A stretch of 64,000 nucleotides of DNA from Tractidigestivibacter sp050946515. Lineage in GTDB: Bacteria > Actinomycetota > Coriobacteriia > Coriobacteriales > Atopobiaceae. How positions within the stretch are numbered: position 1 is the first letter of the stretch; each line of letters opens with the position of its first letter. Made by a program: the position numbers and the translations under genes. The stretch covers positions 1 through 64,000 of the forward strand of contig NZ_JBMNUX010000002.1 of assembly GCF_050946515.1 (NCBI RefSeq). The letters run 5' to 3'. A model generated the notes under the pieces. It was not told where the DNA came from. It worked only from the letters and a program-made list of their open reading frames with translations, and did no database searches. Positions 33,608 through 42,277 of this stretch are shown here, one piece after another.

Positions 33608-34921
33608 CTAAGACAGCAGGAAGTAGACGACGAATGCGATTGTGGCAACCCACATCAAAGGCTTGACCTTCTTAGCCTGACCGGTCACGAGAGCGACGAT
33701 CACGTAAGAGATAAAGCCAAAGCCGATGCCGTTAGAGATCGAGTACGTCATGGGGATGCCTGCGATGACCATGAATGCAGGGAAGCCCTCAAGGAAGTCC
33801 GACCAATCGATGTCGACGACATCGCCCATCATGAGGAAGCCGACAAGCACCAAAGCGCCGCAGGTAGCAGCAGAGCTGACGATGCTGATGACGGGCGCGA
33901 AGAAGGCGGCAACGATGAAGAGGATGCCGGTGAAGACGGAGGACAGACCAGAGCGACCACCGTCGGCTGCGCCAGAGGCAGACTCGACAAAGGTAGTGAT
34001 GGAGGAAGCGCCGACAAGGCCACCGACAGCAGCAGCGGCGGAGTCAACAACAAGGATCTCCTTGATGTTCTCGACGGTGCCATCATCGTTCAGGAACTCG
34101 CCTTGCTTAGCGACTGCCATGGCGGTGCCCATGGTGTCGAAGAAGTCGGACATCATGAGCGAGAAGGCAAAGACGAGAAGAACAGGCGTCGTAAAGACCT
34201 TGACGATGGCAAGAGTGCCGTCAGAGCCGGCCATGAAAGGAGCGCCGAAAGACGAGAAGTCCAGACCGGAAACAAGACCGGTAGGAGCTGCGGTGACGCC
34301 CAGAGGAATGCCGCAAATGACAGCAATGATGATGCCCAGGAGAAGGGCGCCCTTCACGTTCATGACGTAAAGGACAACCGTGGCAACGATAGAGATAAGA
34401 CCAACGAGGAACGTTGGGCTAGAAACGTCACCAAGAGAGACCATGGTCGACTCGTTGGCAACGATGATTCCGCCATCAGAAAGGCCGATCATCGCGATGA
34501 AAAGACCAAGACCAACAGAGATGGCATGGCGAAGCGAAACAGGGATGGCATCCATGATTGCCTCGCGAAGACCGCAAAGAACCAAGATGAGGATGGCCAA
34601 GCCCTCGACAAAGATGACGGCCATGGAGACGCGCCAGTCATTGCCGTCAACTGCAGCCAGCGAATAAGCGACGATGGCGTTGATGCCCATGCCTGATGCG
34701 CAAGCAAGCGGGCGGTTTGCGCAAAGACCCATGAGGATGGTCATGATGCCCGCACCGATGCACGTGGAGGTAACGGCTGCCGTAGAAGGCACGCCAGCAA
34801 TCACCAAAAGCGCAGGGTTGACGGCAATGATGTAGGCCATCGCAAGAAACGTTGTGAGACCTGCGCGAAATTCCTGGCCAACAGACGAGCCACGTTCGCT
34901 GATCTTAAAGAAACTGTCCAT
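33608..34921 (-). CDS. NCS2 family purine permease, AzgA/PbuG-like
   Basis: 437 residues. The N-terminal FRAGLTTFLAMAYIIAVNPALL, the CIGAGIMTILMGLCANRPLA region and FFDTMGTAMAVAKQG belong to the AzgA/GhxP/PbuG branch, which imports adenine, guanine or hypoxanthine with protons. The ATG at 34921 has AAGGAGAG upstream; the longer frame starts with GTG. Together with the UraA-like permease and apt elsewhere in the window it gives nucleobase salvage. Confidence 0.9.
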   Translation of the reverse strand: MDSFFKISERGSSVGQEFRAGLTTFLAMAYIIAVNPALLVIAGVPSTAAVTSTCIGAGIMTILMGLCANRPLACASGMGINAIVAYSLAAVDGNDWRVSMAVIFVEGLAILILVLCGLREAIMDAIPVSLRHAISVGLGLFIAMIGLSDGGIIVANESTMVSLGDVSSPTFLVGLISIVATVVLYVMNVKGALLLGIIIAVICGIPLGVTAAPTGLVSGLDFSSFGAPFMAGSDGTLAIVKVFTTPVLLVFAFSLMMSDFFDTMGTAMAVAKQGEFLNDDGTVENIKEILVVDSAAAAVGGLVGASSITTFVESASGAADGGRSGLSSVFTGILFIVAAFFAPVISIVSSAATCGALVLVGFLMMGDVVDIDWSDFLEGFPAFMVIAGIPMTYSISNGIGFGFISYVIVALVTGQAKKVKPLMWVATIAFVVYFLLS

Positions 34922-34981
34922 GCAAGTCACTCTCCTTCGTAAACTCTCAAAGCTCTGTCATGGCGACGAAGGCCGCTGAAG

Positions 34982-35431
34982 TTACACGCCGCTGGACCCA
35001 AACCCGCCGGCGCCGCGATCCGTCTCATCAAGCTCGTCGACCTCTTCAAGTTGGACGACGGGAACGCGCTGAATAACAAGCTGGGCGATCCTCTCGCCGC
35101 GCTCGATATGGATGGGTGTGGAATCGTCTAGATTGACGGCGCAGACCTTGAGCTCGCCACGGTAATGGGAGTCAACAAGGCCGGGAGTGTTTGCCATAGA
35201 AAGCCCCTCGCGAAGGGCAAGACCGCTTCTAGGCTGGACAAAGCCTGCGTATCCCTCAGGGATGGCAACGGCAAGACCGGTGCCAACAAGGCGACGCTCA
35301 TGAGGAGCAAGGGTGACGTCCTCATTTGACCTCAAGTCAAGACCGGCGTCGCCTGAATAGGCATACGTGGGGAGCTCAACCGTAGGGTCAAGCCTCTTGA
35401 TGGGCAGCTTTACTGTCTCGTCAGGACTCAT
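34982..35431 (-). CDS. dut: dUTP diphosphatase
   Basis: 149 residues, trimeric dUTPase. The five motifs are seen: AGLDLRSNED (1), PRSGLALREG (2), GLVDSHYRGE (3, catalytic Asp and Tyr), GERIAQLVIQ (4) and RGAGGFGSSG (5, P-loop-like). Converts dUTP to dUMP, preventing uracil incorporation and feeding thymidylate synthesis. Its ATG lies inside the end of nrdR (11-bp overlap), so the two are translationally coupled. Confidence 0.96.
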   Translation of the reverse strand: MSPDETVKLPIKRLDPTVELPTYAYSGDAGLDLRSNEDVTLAPHERRLVGTGLAVAIPEGYAGFVQPRSGLALREGLSMANTPGLVDSHYRGELKVCAVNLDDSTPIHIERGERIAQLVIQRVPVVQLEEVDELDETDRGAGGFGSSGV

Positions 35432-35876
35432 TGTTCAAGCTCCTTAGCTCTTCGCTAAACTCATCGACATCCTTGAAGTCTCGGTAGACAGAGGCAAAGC
35501 GGACATACGCGACCTTGTCAATCTTGACAAGGCGCTTCAAGACCATGCTTCCAAGCTCCTGCGAGGGAACTTCGGTAATGCCGCTGTCACGAAGCTCGGA
35601 CTCAATGCTGTCGATGAGCCCTTCAAGCGTCTCGATTGGAACGTCTCGCTTAACCGTTGCGGTCATGAGACCACGCATGAGCTTTTGGCGTTCAAAAGCC
35701 TCTCGATGACCGTCCTTCTTTACAACCAGGAGAGGACGCTCTTCTCGGCGCTCATAGGTTGTGAAACGGAAACCGCACTTTACACATTCACGGCGACGGC
35801 GAATTGCGTCGTTGTTCTCAGAGGGACGAGAGTCAACGACCTTAGACTCCTCGCAACCACATTTGGGACAGCGCAT
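35421..35876 (-). CDS. nrdR: transcriptional regulator NrdR
   Basis: 151 residues, the usual size. A zinc ribbon (CPKCGCEESKVVDSR, then ECVKCGFRFTTYER) followed by an ATP-cone (LVVKKDGHREAFERQKLMRGL). It represses ribonucleotide reductase genes according to ATP/dATP. No reductase genes are in the window. Same order as in mycobacteria: nrdR, LysM protein, divergent lexA. Overlaps dut by 11 bp. Confidence 0.96.
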   Translation of the reverse strand: MRCPKCGCEESKVVDSRPSENNDAIRRRRECVKCGFRFTTYERREERPLLVVKKDGHREAFERQKLMRGLMTATVKRDVPIETLEGLIDSIESELRDSGITEVPSQELGSMVLKRLVKIDKVAYVRFASVYRDFKDVDEFSEELRSLNNES

Positions 35877-35978
35877 GATGCCTCCTAGAAAGAAATACCT
35901 CTAGGAAGTTATCACAGATATGCACCCAAAGAGTTGCTGATAGAAATCCGAAACCCACTTGAAAGGGAGAAAAGCCCT

Positions 35979-36431
35979 TTACTGAGCTTGAGGAACCGAG
36001 ATTGTCTGACCAGGCTGAAGAGAAGAGTTGTCAAGGGAGTTCTTCTGGCTTATCCACGTGACAACTTGAGACGTGGAGAGACCGTCAACGGGATGGCTCT
36101 CGGCAATGGACCAAAGAGAATCACCGGGCTGCACGATAACGGAGCAGGTAGAGATTTGAGAAAGAGCTTGTTGCGATTGAGCTGAGATGGCGGCATCACT
36201 TATGGCAGAGGCGACAACAAGAACAAGGGAGAGAGCCGCCGCCATAAGAAGCGCCGCAACAACGAAGCGCTTCTCTTGCTTGGCGTTCTGGCGAGGACGC
36301 TGAGGGCGCTGCGGGGCAGGAGCCGGAGCGTTCTTATAACCCTGGATAAGCGTGAGCGAGCGATAAGTTGTTGGCTTAAGGGCGGCGTTGCCATCGGTGC
36401 CGAAGTACGTTGTGCTCGCAGTGTTAGTCAT
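35979..36431 (-). CDS. LysM membrane protein divergent from lexA, predicted SOS cell-division inhibitor
   Basis: 150 residues: a Pro/Arg/Gln-rich cytoplasmic part (1-55), one membrane helix (about 56-77) and a LysM domain outside (about 97-148: VIVQPGDSLWSIAE ... LQPGQTISVP). This is the design of B. subtilis YneA and mycobacterial Rv2719c, SOS-induced division suppressors encoded next to lexA. Here a TTGACA-16-CATAAT promoter has a LexA box inside its spacer. GAGGGG lies before the ATG at 36431. nrdR follows on the other side, the gene order seen in mycobacteria. Division arrest is inferred from family and context. Confidence 0.85.
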   Translation of the reverse strand: MTNTASTTYFGTDGNAALKPTTYRSLTLIQGYKNAPAPAPQRPQRPRQNAKQEKRFVVAALLMAAALSLVLVVASAISDAAISAQSQQALSQISTCSVIVQPGDSLWSIAESHPVDGLSTSQVVTWISQKNSLDNSSLQPGQTISVPQAQ

Positions 36432-36523
36432 GATGTATCCCCTCTCGTTTGGCTGTCGGCGTCTTTTATACGAGGTGGGCCGGACAAGAATTGCCATACT
36501 GATAGCCGAACGTCTGTACTGTA

Positions 36524-36551
36524 ATTATGGAGGAACAGTTGTTCGTGTCAA
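36524..36551 (-). promoter_or_regulatory. promoter of the LysM gene with LexA box in the spacer
   Basis: On the minus strand the -35 TTGACA (36546-36551) and -10 CATAAT (36524-36529) are 16 bp apart. The LexA box lies wholly between them, so bound LexA would block polymerase. Confidence 0.75.
36532..36545. promoter_or_regulatory. LexA box 1
   Basis: GGAACAGTTGTTCG fits the Gram-positive LexA consensus CGAACRNRYGTTYG at all but the first position and one central base; the GAAC-N4-GTTC core is perfect. It controls the LysM gene. Confidence 0.8.
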
Positions 36552-36559
36552 GAGAAAAT

Positions 36560-36573
36560 AGAACAAATGTTTG
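36560..36573. promoter_or_regulatory. LexA box 2 (lexA autoregulation)
   Basis: AGAACAAATGTTTG matches CGAACRNRYGTTYG except for the first base. It overlaps the -35 of the predicted lexA promoter. Confidence 0.75.
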
Positions 36574-36599
36574 CAATGATTTGGAAGTGGGGTTATCAT
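36571..36599 (+). promoter_or_regulatory. candidate lexA promoter
   Basis: TTGCAA (36571-36576) and TATCAT (36594-36599) are separated by 17 bp, 25 bp upstream of the lexA start codon, with LexA box 2 overlapping the -35. Confidence 0.6.
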
Positions 36600-36623
36600 C
36601 AGTACAAGACGAAGGGAGACACC

Positions 36624-37283
36624 ATGCCCAAAGGCAAACTTGGCAAGCGTCAGCGCGCCATATATGACTTCATCTGCAGCTACACAAATGAGCACGGCTA
36701 TCCCCCCTCGGTAAGGGAGATTGGCGCTGCTGTCGGTCTGGCTTCGCCTTCGACAGTGCACATGCATCTAAAGGCCCTTGAAGAGATGGGGCTCATCAGC
36801 AGAGACCCCAAGAAGCCCCGAACCATTGAGGTAGTTCAAGAGCATCAGCCTAAGGTTGAGTCCACTACTGAGAACCTTGCCACCGTCACCCAAGACGTAG
36901 ACAAGAACATGATCTCGCTTCCCCTTGTCGGGCGCGTTGCCGCAGGTACGCCAATCTTGGCTGAGCAAAACGTTGAGGAGATGCTGACGCTTCCAACAAG
37001 CATCGTTGGTGATGGAAGCTCCTTCATTCTCCGCGTTCGCGGGCAGTCTATGATCAATGCCGGCATCTTTGATGGCGACTACATCGTTGTCAAAGAGCAG
37101 CACGAAGCCCATGATGGCGAAATTGTCGTGGCCCTTATCGATGACTCTGCAACGGTTAAGACGTTCTACCGCGAGAAGGACCGCATTAGGCTTCAGCCTG
37201 AGAACGACACCATGGAACCCATCTACGCAGAGAACCCTGTCATTCTGGGCAAGGTCACGGCATTGATTCGCTCTATCAACTAG
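36624..37283 (+). CDS. lexA: SOS repressor LexA
   Basis: 219 residues. The N-terminal winged helix (RQRAIYDFICSYTNEHGYPP, LASPSTVHMHLKALEE) binds SOS boxes. The C-terminal peptidase has the self-cleavage site Ala107-Gly108 (GRVAAGTPI), nucleophile Ser142 (RGQSMINAGI) and Lys179 (ATVKTFY). RecA filaments trigger the cleavage. Start at the ATG at 36624 with GAAGGGAG upstream; the ORF extends further up through the LexA box and is not used. Regulates at least itself, the LysM gene and recA in this window. Confidence 0.96.
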   Translation: MPKGKLGKRQRAIYDFICSYTNEHGYPPSVREIGAAVGLASPSTVHMHLKALEEMGLISRDPKKPRTIEVVQEHQPKVESTTENLATVTQDVDKNMISLPLVGRVAAGTPILAEQNVEEMLTLPTSIVGDGSSFILRVRGQSMINAGIFDGDYIVVKEQHEAHDGEIVVALIDDSATVKTFYREKDRIRLQPENDTMEPIYAENPVILGKVTALIRSIN

Positions 37284-37304
37284 CTTCAACTGGCTGGCAT
37301 CTGT

Positions 37305-38114
37305 ATGGGCTCGGATAAGAACCGCGAAAGCAAGCAAAGCAAAGGTCAGAAGGCAAGCCTGGCTGAGCGGCATCGTGCAAAGCTCTCATCTCGCATAGGA
37401 ATATTTGACCTTCTACGAGGCATCTCCGTCATATCAATGGTGCTCTTTCACTACTGCTATGACTTGCGCTTTCTTGCCGGAAAAGATCTTGCCTGGTTTG
37501 CTCCCCCATTCATCGACATCTGGAGAGCAAGCATCTCGTGGACGTTCCTCTTGATTGCGGGATGCATGTGCGCGCAGTCAAAGAGCAATCTCAAGCGAGC
37601 AGGACGCTACGGAGCAGTGGCGTTGGCAATATTCCTCGTGACGTACCTTGCCGCGGTAGATGTCCCCATCTCGTTTGGCATCATCTTCTGCATGGCGGCG
37701 TCCACTTTCATTGCCGCCCTGTTGAAGAAAGCGCATCTTTTGCCCAAGAACCCCGTTGCAGCAATCTTGTTCTTCGTGCTCTTTCTTGCTTCGCTCCACA
37801 TTGCGCAAGGGACGTTTGGGCTGGGCAGCCATATTGTCACCATGCCTGGTTGGCTTTACCAAACAGAATGGCTCTCTTGGCTTGGATTCCCTGGTCCTAA
37901 CTTTGCGTCAGGCGATTATTATCCCGTTCTCCCCTATACGCTTCTTTACCTATCGGGTGCGTCACTAGGAGGATGGTTTGCAAAGAGGGGCTATCCCAGC
38001 TGGGCAAAGAGCGCAAAGGTTGCCCCGATAAACTTTGTTGGGCGCCACGCTCTTGCCGTCTATGTCATTCATCAGCCAGTGCTGCTCTTGCTCTCCGGCG
38101 TTGTCACGCTTTAG
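37305..38114 (+). CDS. DUF1624 / HGSNAT-like seven-helix membrane protein
   Basis: 269 residues with about seven membrane helices. It begins, after a basic tail, with IFDLLRGISVISMVLFHYCYD, the signature of DUF1624, related to heparan-alpha-glucosaminide N-acetyltransferase and acyltransferase-3 proteins; the conserved His and Asp are in place. The C-terminus has RHALAVYVIHQPVLLLL, also a family hallmark. It may transfer acyl groups across the membrane; substrate unknown. It starts 21 bp after lexA and may be co-transcribed, although no good ribosome site is evident. The end overlaps the hflX stop by 4 bp. Confidence 0.75.
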   Translation: MGSDKNRESKQSKGQKASLAERHRAKLSSRIGIFDLLRGISVISMVLFHYCYDLRFLAGKDLAWFAPPFIDIWRASISWTFLLIAGCMCAQSKSNLKRAGRYGAVALAIFLVTYLAAVDVPISFGIIFCMAASTFIAALLKKAHLLPKNPVAAILFFVLFLASLHIAQGTFGLGSHIVTMPGWLYQTEWLSWLGFPGPNFASGDYYPVLPYTLLYLSGASLGGWFAKRGYPSWAKSAKVAPINFVGRHALAVYVIHQPVLLLLSGVVTL

Positions 38115-39460
38115 GACTCTTGAGAATCAGCGTCCGACGAGCCGTTCCCCGGGACGGCTGTGTCTTCATCCTCAATCATGTACGGCTGTAGCGTCTTTCT
38201 AAGATGCTCGGAAGCGCTCACCGTCGCTACTAGTCCACCTTGCGTGTAATGCTCGCGAATGACGCGGCAACGCTCGTGGACCATGTTCATCAAGATGCCC
38301 TTCTCGTACGGGATGCAGACGGTGCAAACTTCCTCGCCGCGAGAAGCTTCCTTGGCAACACGGTACAAAAGCCCATCAAGCCCGCGCTTCTCCTGTGCCG
38401 AAATGAGCAAAGCATCAGGATACGATGCCAGAAGGCCTACCTCTTGCTCATGCGTAATGAGGTCGCACTTGTTGAAGACAACGACTGATGCAATGCCGTC
38501 GGCGTCAATCTCTTTCAAGACCGCCCGAACGGCCTCAATTTGGCGCTTCACGTTAGGGTCTGAGGCGTCCGCAACCAAAAGGAGAAGGTCGGCGGCGCGA
38601 GCTTCGGCGAGCGTCGACTTAAAAGCCTCGACCAAAGTCGTAGGAAGCTTCTGAATGAAGCCAACGGTGTCGGTGACCGTGACGCGGCGCCCTTCCTCAA
38701 GCTGGATGGCGCGCGTAGTCGGATCAAGGGTGGCAAAAAGCTCGTCTTTCACGTAGACGTCGGAGCCCGTCAAGGCATTCAGCAACGTAGACTTTCCTGC
38801 GTTCGTATAGCCAACAAGTGCCACACGATAGACGCCAGAATCCCAGCGAGCCTTGCTTTGGACCCCACGGCGCGTCTCAAGCCTCTGAAGCTCAACGCGA
38901 AGCGTAGAGATGCGCTTTCTGACCAAGCGGCGGTCAACCTCAAGCTGGCTTTCGCCTTGGCCAAAGCGGCTGCCGATGCCGCCACGGGTCTGCTCGCCAA
39001 CGAGGTGGCTCCACATACCACGAAGACGGGGATAGACGTATTGAAGCTGTGCCAGCTGAACTTGCAGTCGTCCTTCTCGCGTTGTAGCGTGGACGCCAAA
39101 GATGTCCAAGATGAGGGCCGTGCGGTCGATGATCTTGACAGGCTCGCCGACGATCTTCTCAAGGTTGGACTGCTGAGAGGGGGTCAGCTCATCATCAAAA
39201 ATAACAACGTCGATATTCAAGCTGTGCACTAAGCGCACAAGCTCCTCAACCTTGCCTTTGCCGATGAACGTCTTTGGAACAGGAGCATCCAGACGCTGCG
39301 TAAGGGTCAAAACGACGTCGGCTCCGTCAGTCTGAGCAAGGCGAGCCAGCTCAGCCAAAGAATCGTCTAGTGACCAATCGCCATTTCGGCCAAAATCGAC
39401 GCCAACCAAGATTGCTCTCTCGCGCTTAAGCGCAGTGGGCTGAGGCTCAAAGCGTGCCAT
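38111..39460 (-). CDS. hflX: ribosome-associated GTPase HflX
   Basis: 449 residues. The N-terminal HflX domain (FIGKGKVEELV, DELTPSQQSNLE, DRTALILDIFGVHA) is followed by a G domain with G1 GYTNAGKSTLLNAL, G3 DTVGFIQKLP and G4 FNKCDLI. HflX splits stalled or stressed 70S ribosomes. Last gene of the spoVS-miaB-miaA-hflX run, 3 bp after miaA. The terminal ~20 residues are acidic. Confidence 0.95.
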   Translation of the reverse strand: MARFEPQPTALKRERAILVGVDFGRNGDWSLDDSLAELARLAQTDGADVVLTLTQRLDAPVPKTFIGKGKVEELVRLVHSLNIDVVIFDDELTPSQQSNLEKIVGEPVKIIDRTALILDIFGVHATTREGRLQVQLAQLQYVYPRLRGMWSHLVGEQTRGGIGSRFGQGESQLEVDRRLVRKRISTLRVELQRLETRRGVQSKARWDSGVYRVALVGYTNAGKSTLLNALTGSDVYVKDELFATLDPTTRAIQLEEGRRVTVTDTVGFIQKLPTTLVEAFKSTLAEARAADLLLLVADASDPNVKRQIEAVRAVLKEIDADGIASVVVFNKCDLITHEQEVGLLASYPDALLISAQEKRGLDGLLYRVAKEASRGEEVCTVCIPYEKGILMNMVHERCRVIREHYTQGGLVATVSASEHLRKTLQPYMIEDEDTAVPGNGSSDADSQES

Positions 39461-39463
39461 ATG

Positions 39464-40432
39464 CTAAGCCTCCTTCATGTCAGACGACGAATTTGTGCCA
39501 AGAGCGTCGCTTACGATGGCAGCGGCAGCTTCCTCAGGAGACGTTTGGTCAAGGTCTATCCACTTGACTCGCTGGTCGTGCCCGAACCAAGAGAGCTGAC
39601 GCTTTGCGTAATGGCGCGTACGGCGCTTGATCTGCTCTCGCGCCTCATCAAATGAGCAATTGCCTTGAAGGACCTCGAGGATCTCCTTGTAGCCAATGGC
39701 CTGGCCAGAAGTACGGTCGGTCGAAAGGCCCAAGGGAATCAAGTCTTTAACTTCATCCACCAGCCCTTGGTCAAACATTTGATCCACACGGCTGTCAATG
39801 CGCTCATACAAGCGCTCACGAGCCATCCTAAGCCCCCAAATGCGAGCTTGATAATACGGAGCCCGCTTTGAGAGTCCTTCGTGGTGCTTGGCGTAGCTGA
39901 CGCCCTCATCGAGCATCTCAAGCGCCCTGACAACGCGCCTGACGTTATGGGGGTGAATCAAAGCCGCGCTCTCGGGGTCTCGAGAAAGAAGAAGCTGGTA
40001 AAGGGCATCGGAGCCTTGCTCGTCAGCCATGCGTTCGTATGCGCTCCTGCGGTCGTCGCCAACGGTGCCGGCGGGAAACTCCATCTTGTCGATTACGGCG
40101 TTCAAGTAGAGTCCCGTTCCACCGCAAAGAACAGGAACGAGCCCGGCGTCTAGCTGGGAGTCAACAACGGCACGCGCATCCTTCTGAAAGCGCTGGACAG
40201 AGTAGTCGTCAGAGACGTCGGTCACATCGACCATCAAAAGAGGAACCTTTCGCTCCCCTTCCGGCGTCTTTGCTGTGCCGACGTCCATGCCCCGATAGAC
40301 TTGCATGGCATCGACGGAGATGACGGGTGAGCCCAGCTTGAGCGCAACAAGCTCGGCAAGAGCGCTTTTCCCTGAGGCGGTAGGGCCAACAATGCAGATG
40401 ACGGGCCCACGAGGGCTTGCGCCCTCGGTCAC
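39464..40432 (-). CDS. miaA: tRNA dimethylallyltransferase
   Basis: 322 residues. P-loop IVGPTASGKSALAELVA, substrate motif ISVDAMQVYRGMDVGTAK and CGGTGLYLNAVI. Adds the isopentenyl group to A37 of tRNAs reading UNN codons; MiaB, encoded just upstream, then methylthiolates it. The start is GTG at 40432 with a 4-bp GTGA overlap with the miaB stop, so the two are translationally coupled. Confidence 0.96.
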   Translation of the reverse strand: MTEGASPRGPVICIVGPTASGKSALAELVALKLGSPVISVDAMQVYRGMDVGTAKTPEGERKVPLLMVDVTDVSDDYSVQRFQKDARAVVDSQLDAGLVPVLCGGTGLYLNAVIDKMEFPAGTVGDDRRSAYERMADEQGSDALYQLLLSRDPESAALIHPHNVRRVVRALEMLDEGVSYAKHHEGLSKRAPYYQARIWGLRMARERLYERIDSRVDQMFDQGLVDEVKDLIPLGLSTDRTSGQAIGYKEILEVLQGNCSFDEAREQIKRRTRHYAKRQLSWFGHDQRVKWIDLDQTSPEEAAAAIVSDALGTNSSSDMKEA

Positions 40433-41805
40433 GAAAGTGCCCCCTCGACGTCACCACGAAGATACCAAGTGCGAGCTTGCTTCACGCGAACATGAGCAAT
40501 CTTGCCAATGGCGTCCTCGGCAGACATTCCCTCCGGAAGCTGGAAGTGCACGGTGCGGTTCTTCTCGCTATGGCCAACCATGACTTGAGGGTCACGCTTG
40601 GACGGGCCTTCCACAAGAACGCCGACCACATGGTCGAGGTCCTCTTGGTTTGCCTCGTGAGCTTGGTTTGCCACTTGGTCAGCAAGGCGGTCAAAACGCT
40701 CTTGGATGACCTCGTGAGGGGTCGGGTCATAAATCTTTGCCGCAGGCGTGCCAGGGCGGGGCGAATAGATGAACGTATAGGCTGCCGAGAAGCCCGCCTC
40801 GCTGACAAGGGAGAGCGTCTGCTCAAAGTCCTCTTCTGTCTCGCCAGGGAAGCCGACGATGATGTCTGTCGTCAGAGCAAGGTCAGGAATGGCAGTGCGG
40901 AGCCTATCGACAAGCGCAAGATACTCCTCGCGCGTGTAGCTGCGGTTCATTGCCTTCAAGATGCGCGTAGAGCCGGATTGGACGGCCAAGTGCAGATGAG
41001 GCATAACGGCTGGGGTCTCGGCCATGGCGGCAATGGTCTCGTCCGAAAGGTCCTTTGGGTTGGACGAGGTAAAGCGGATGCGCTCGATTCCCGTCTGACC
41101 AACCTCGCGGAGAAGCTCGGCAAAGCGGGGCTCCCCGTAGATGTTTCGACCGTACGAGTTGACGTTTTGCCCAAGGAGGCAGATCTCGCGGACGCCGTCA
41201 GCAACGAGAAGCTGGCATTCTGCGACGATGCTCTCCATGGTGCGGCTGCGCTCGCGCCCACGGACATACGGGACGATGCAGTACGTGCAGAAGTTGTTGC
41301 AGCCGCTCATGATGGGCACCCAGGCATGATAGCGCTCGGCGCGATGGCTGGGAAGGTCGGTGGAGAAGCCCGGGCGACCCTCAACGGTATCAACCTCAAG
41401 CGGGTTCTTCTCGTGATCTTCGAAAGCTGCGGAAAGAAGGCCTGGCAAGCTTGCCAAGGCGCTTGTGCCAAAGACGACGTTCACATTAGGAATGTGCTGG
41501 CGAATGCGCTCGCCGTCACGCTGGGCAATGCATCCGCCAATGGCAATGACGCGCTTGCCCGAAGGGGGCTTGGGCGCGGAAACCATGGCAGAAGCTTGAC
41601 CATAAAGGCGCTGATCGGCGTTCTCGCGAACGCAGCACGTCATGTACACGACGATGTCGGCATCGTTAGGGTCGGCAACCTCTATGCAGCCGCATGAATC
41701 AAGAAGGCCAGAGACCCTCTCGGAGTCATGCATGTTCATTTGGCAACCGAACGTCTTGATGTTGTAGGTCTTGCCGACAAGAACCTGATTCTCTGCTGCC
41801 GTCAT
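40429..41805 (-). CDS. miaB: tRNA-2-methylthio-N6-dimethylallyladenosine synthase
   Basis: 458 residues. N-terminal MTTase domain with three cluster cysteines (TFGCQMNMHDSERV, DSCGCIEV region and MTCCVRENAD), a radical-SAM domain with CNNFCTYCIVPYVRGRE, and a C-terminal TRAM domain. Starts immediately after the spoVS stop codon with no intergenic base. Works with MiaA to form ms2i6A37. Confidence 0.95.
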   Translation of the reverse strand: MTAAENQVLVGKTYNIKTFGCQMNMHDSERVSGLLDSCGCIEVADPNDADIVVYMTCCVRENADQRLYGQASAMVSAPKPPSGKRVIAIGGCIAQRDGERIRQHIPNVNVVFGTSALASLPGLLSAAFEDHEKNPLEVDTVEGRPGFSTDLPSHRAERYHAWVPIMSGCNNFCTYCIVPYVRGRERSRTMESIVAECQLLVADGVREICLLGQNVNSYGRNIYGEPRFAELLREVGQTGIERIRFTSSNPKDLSDETIAAMAETPAVMPHLHLAVQSGSTRILKAMNRSYTREEYLALVDRLRTAIPDLALTTDIIVGFPGETEEDFEQTLSLVSEAGFSAAYTFIYSPRPGTPAAKIYDPTPHEVIQERFDRLADQVANQAHEANQEDLDHVVGVLVEGPSKRDPQVMVGHSEKNRTVHFQLPEGMSAEDAIGKIAHVRVKQARTWYLRGDVEGALS

Positions 41806-42126
41806 CTACGCAACCGAACCCGCGTTGTCGACAGAAGAAGGAACGCCTTGGCTTTGGGGCGTCAAACGATGCACGTAGATGGCAAAGCGAATGGCAGTCC
41901 TGCGCTCGCCGCTGATCTCGATGTCAGAGAAGGTAGGAGCGCATGAGATGTCGACACCAGTCGGAATCAGAAAACCACGCGCAATGGCGATTGCCTTGAC
42001 GGCTTGGTTAACTGCACCGGCACCAACGCACTGCATATTGACGGGGACACCGTCCTTGACCATACCCGCGATGGCGCCAGCCACCGATGCGGGCGATGAT
42101 TTGCTAGAGACCTTCAGGAAATCCAT
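41806..42126 (-). CDS. spoVS: stage V sporulation protein S homologue (SpoVS)
   Basis: 106 residues; Alba-like nucleic-acid-binding fold. The N-terminal FLKVSSKSSPASVAGAIAG and VGAGAVNQAVKAIAIARGFL segments are diagnostic. SpoVS occurs in many non-sporulating bacteria and its role outside Bacillus is unknown. The C-terminal ~20 residues (after the core) are an extra tail. The ATG at 42126 is used; the longer frame starts with TTG. Own promoter upstream; first gene before miaB, as in B. subtilis where spoVS is close to miaB. Confidence 0.9.
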   Translation of the reverse strand: MDFLKVSSKSSPASVAGAIAGMVKDGVPVNMQCVGAGAVNQAVKAIAIARGFLIPTGVDISCAPTFSDIEISGERRTAIRFAIYVHRLTPQSQGVPSSVDNAGSVA

Positions 42127-42208
42127 GCTGCGACTCAACTTTCAAATGGTGCGGTCATGTTGTCTTTTGTGCGTTTTGGGTGCATTTGACTTCATTGAAT
42201 ATTAGTCA

Positions 42209-42236
42209 ATTGTAACCATGCAGCTCTCGATATCAA
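42209..42236 (-). promoter_or_regulatory. candidate promoter for spoVS-miaB-miaA-hflX
   Basis: Minus strand TTGATA (42231-42236) and TACAAT (42209-42214) with a 16-bp spacer, about 85 bp upstream of the spoVS start and after the terminator of the preceding gene. Confidence 0.6.
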
Positions 42237-42255
42237 ACCCTGACAAAAAACTCAA

Positions 42256-42277
42256 GGAAAACGCCGCTAATCGGCGT
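42256..42277 (-). terminator. terminator overlapping the stop codon of the GHKL gene
   Basis: Minus strand ACGCCG-ATTAG-CGGCGT followed by TTTCC. The TAG stop codon of the GHKL gene is in the loop. Confidence 0.6.
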
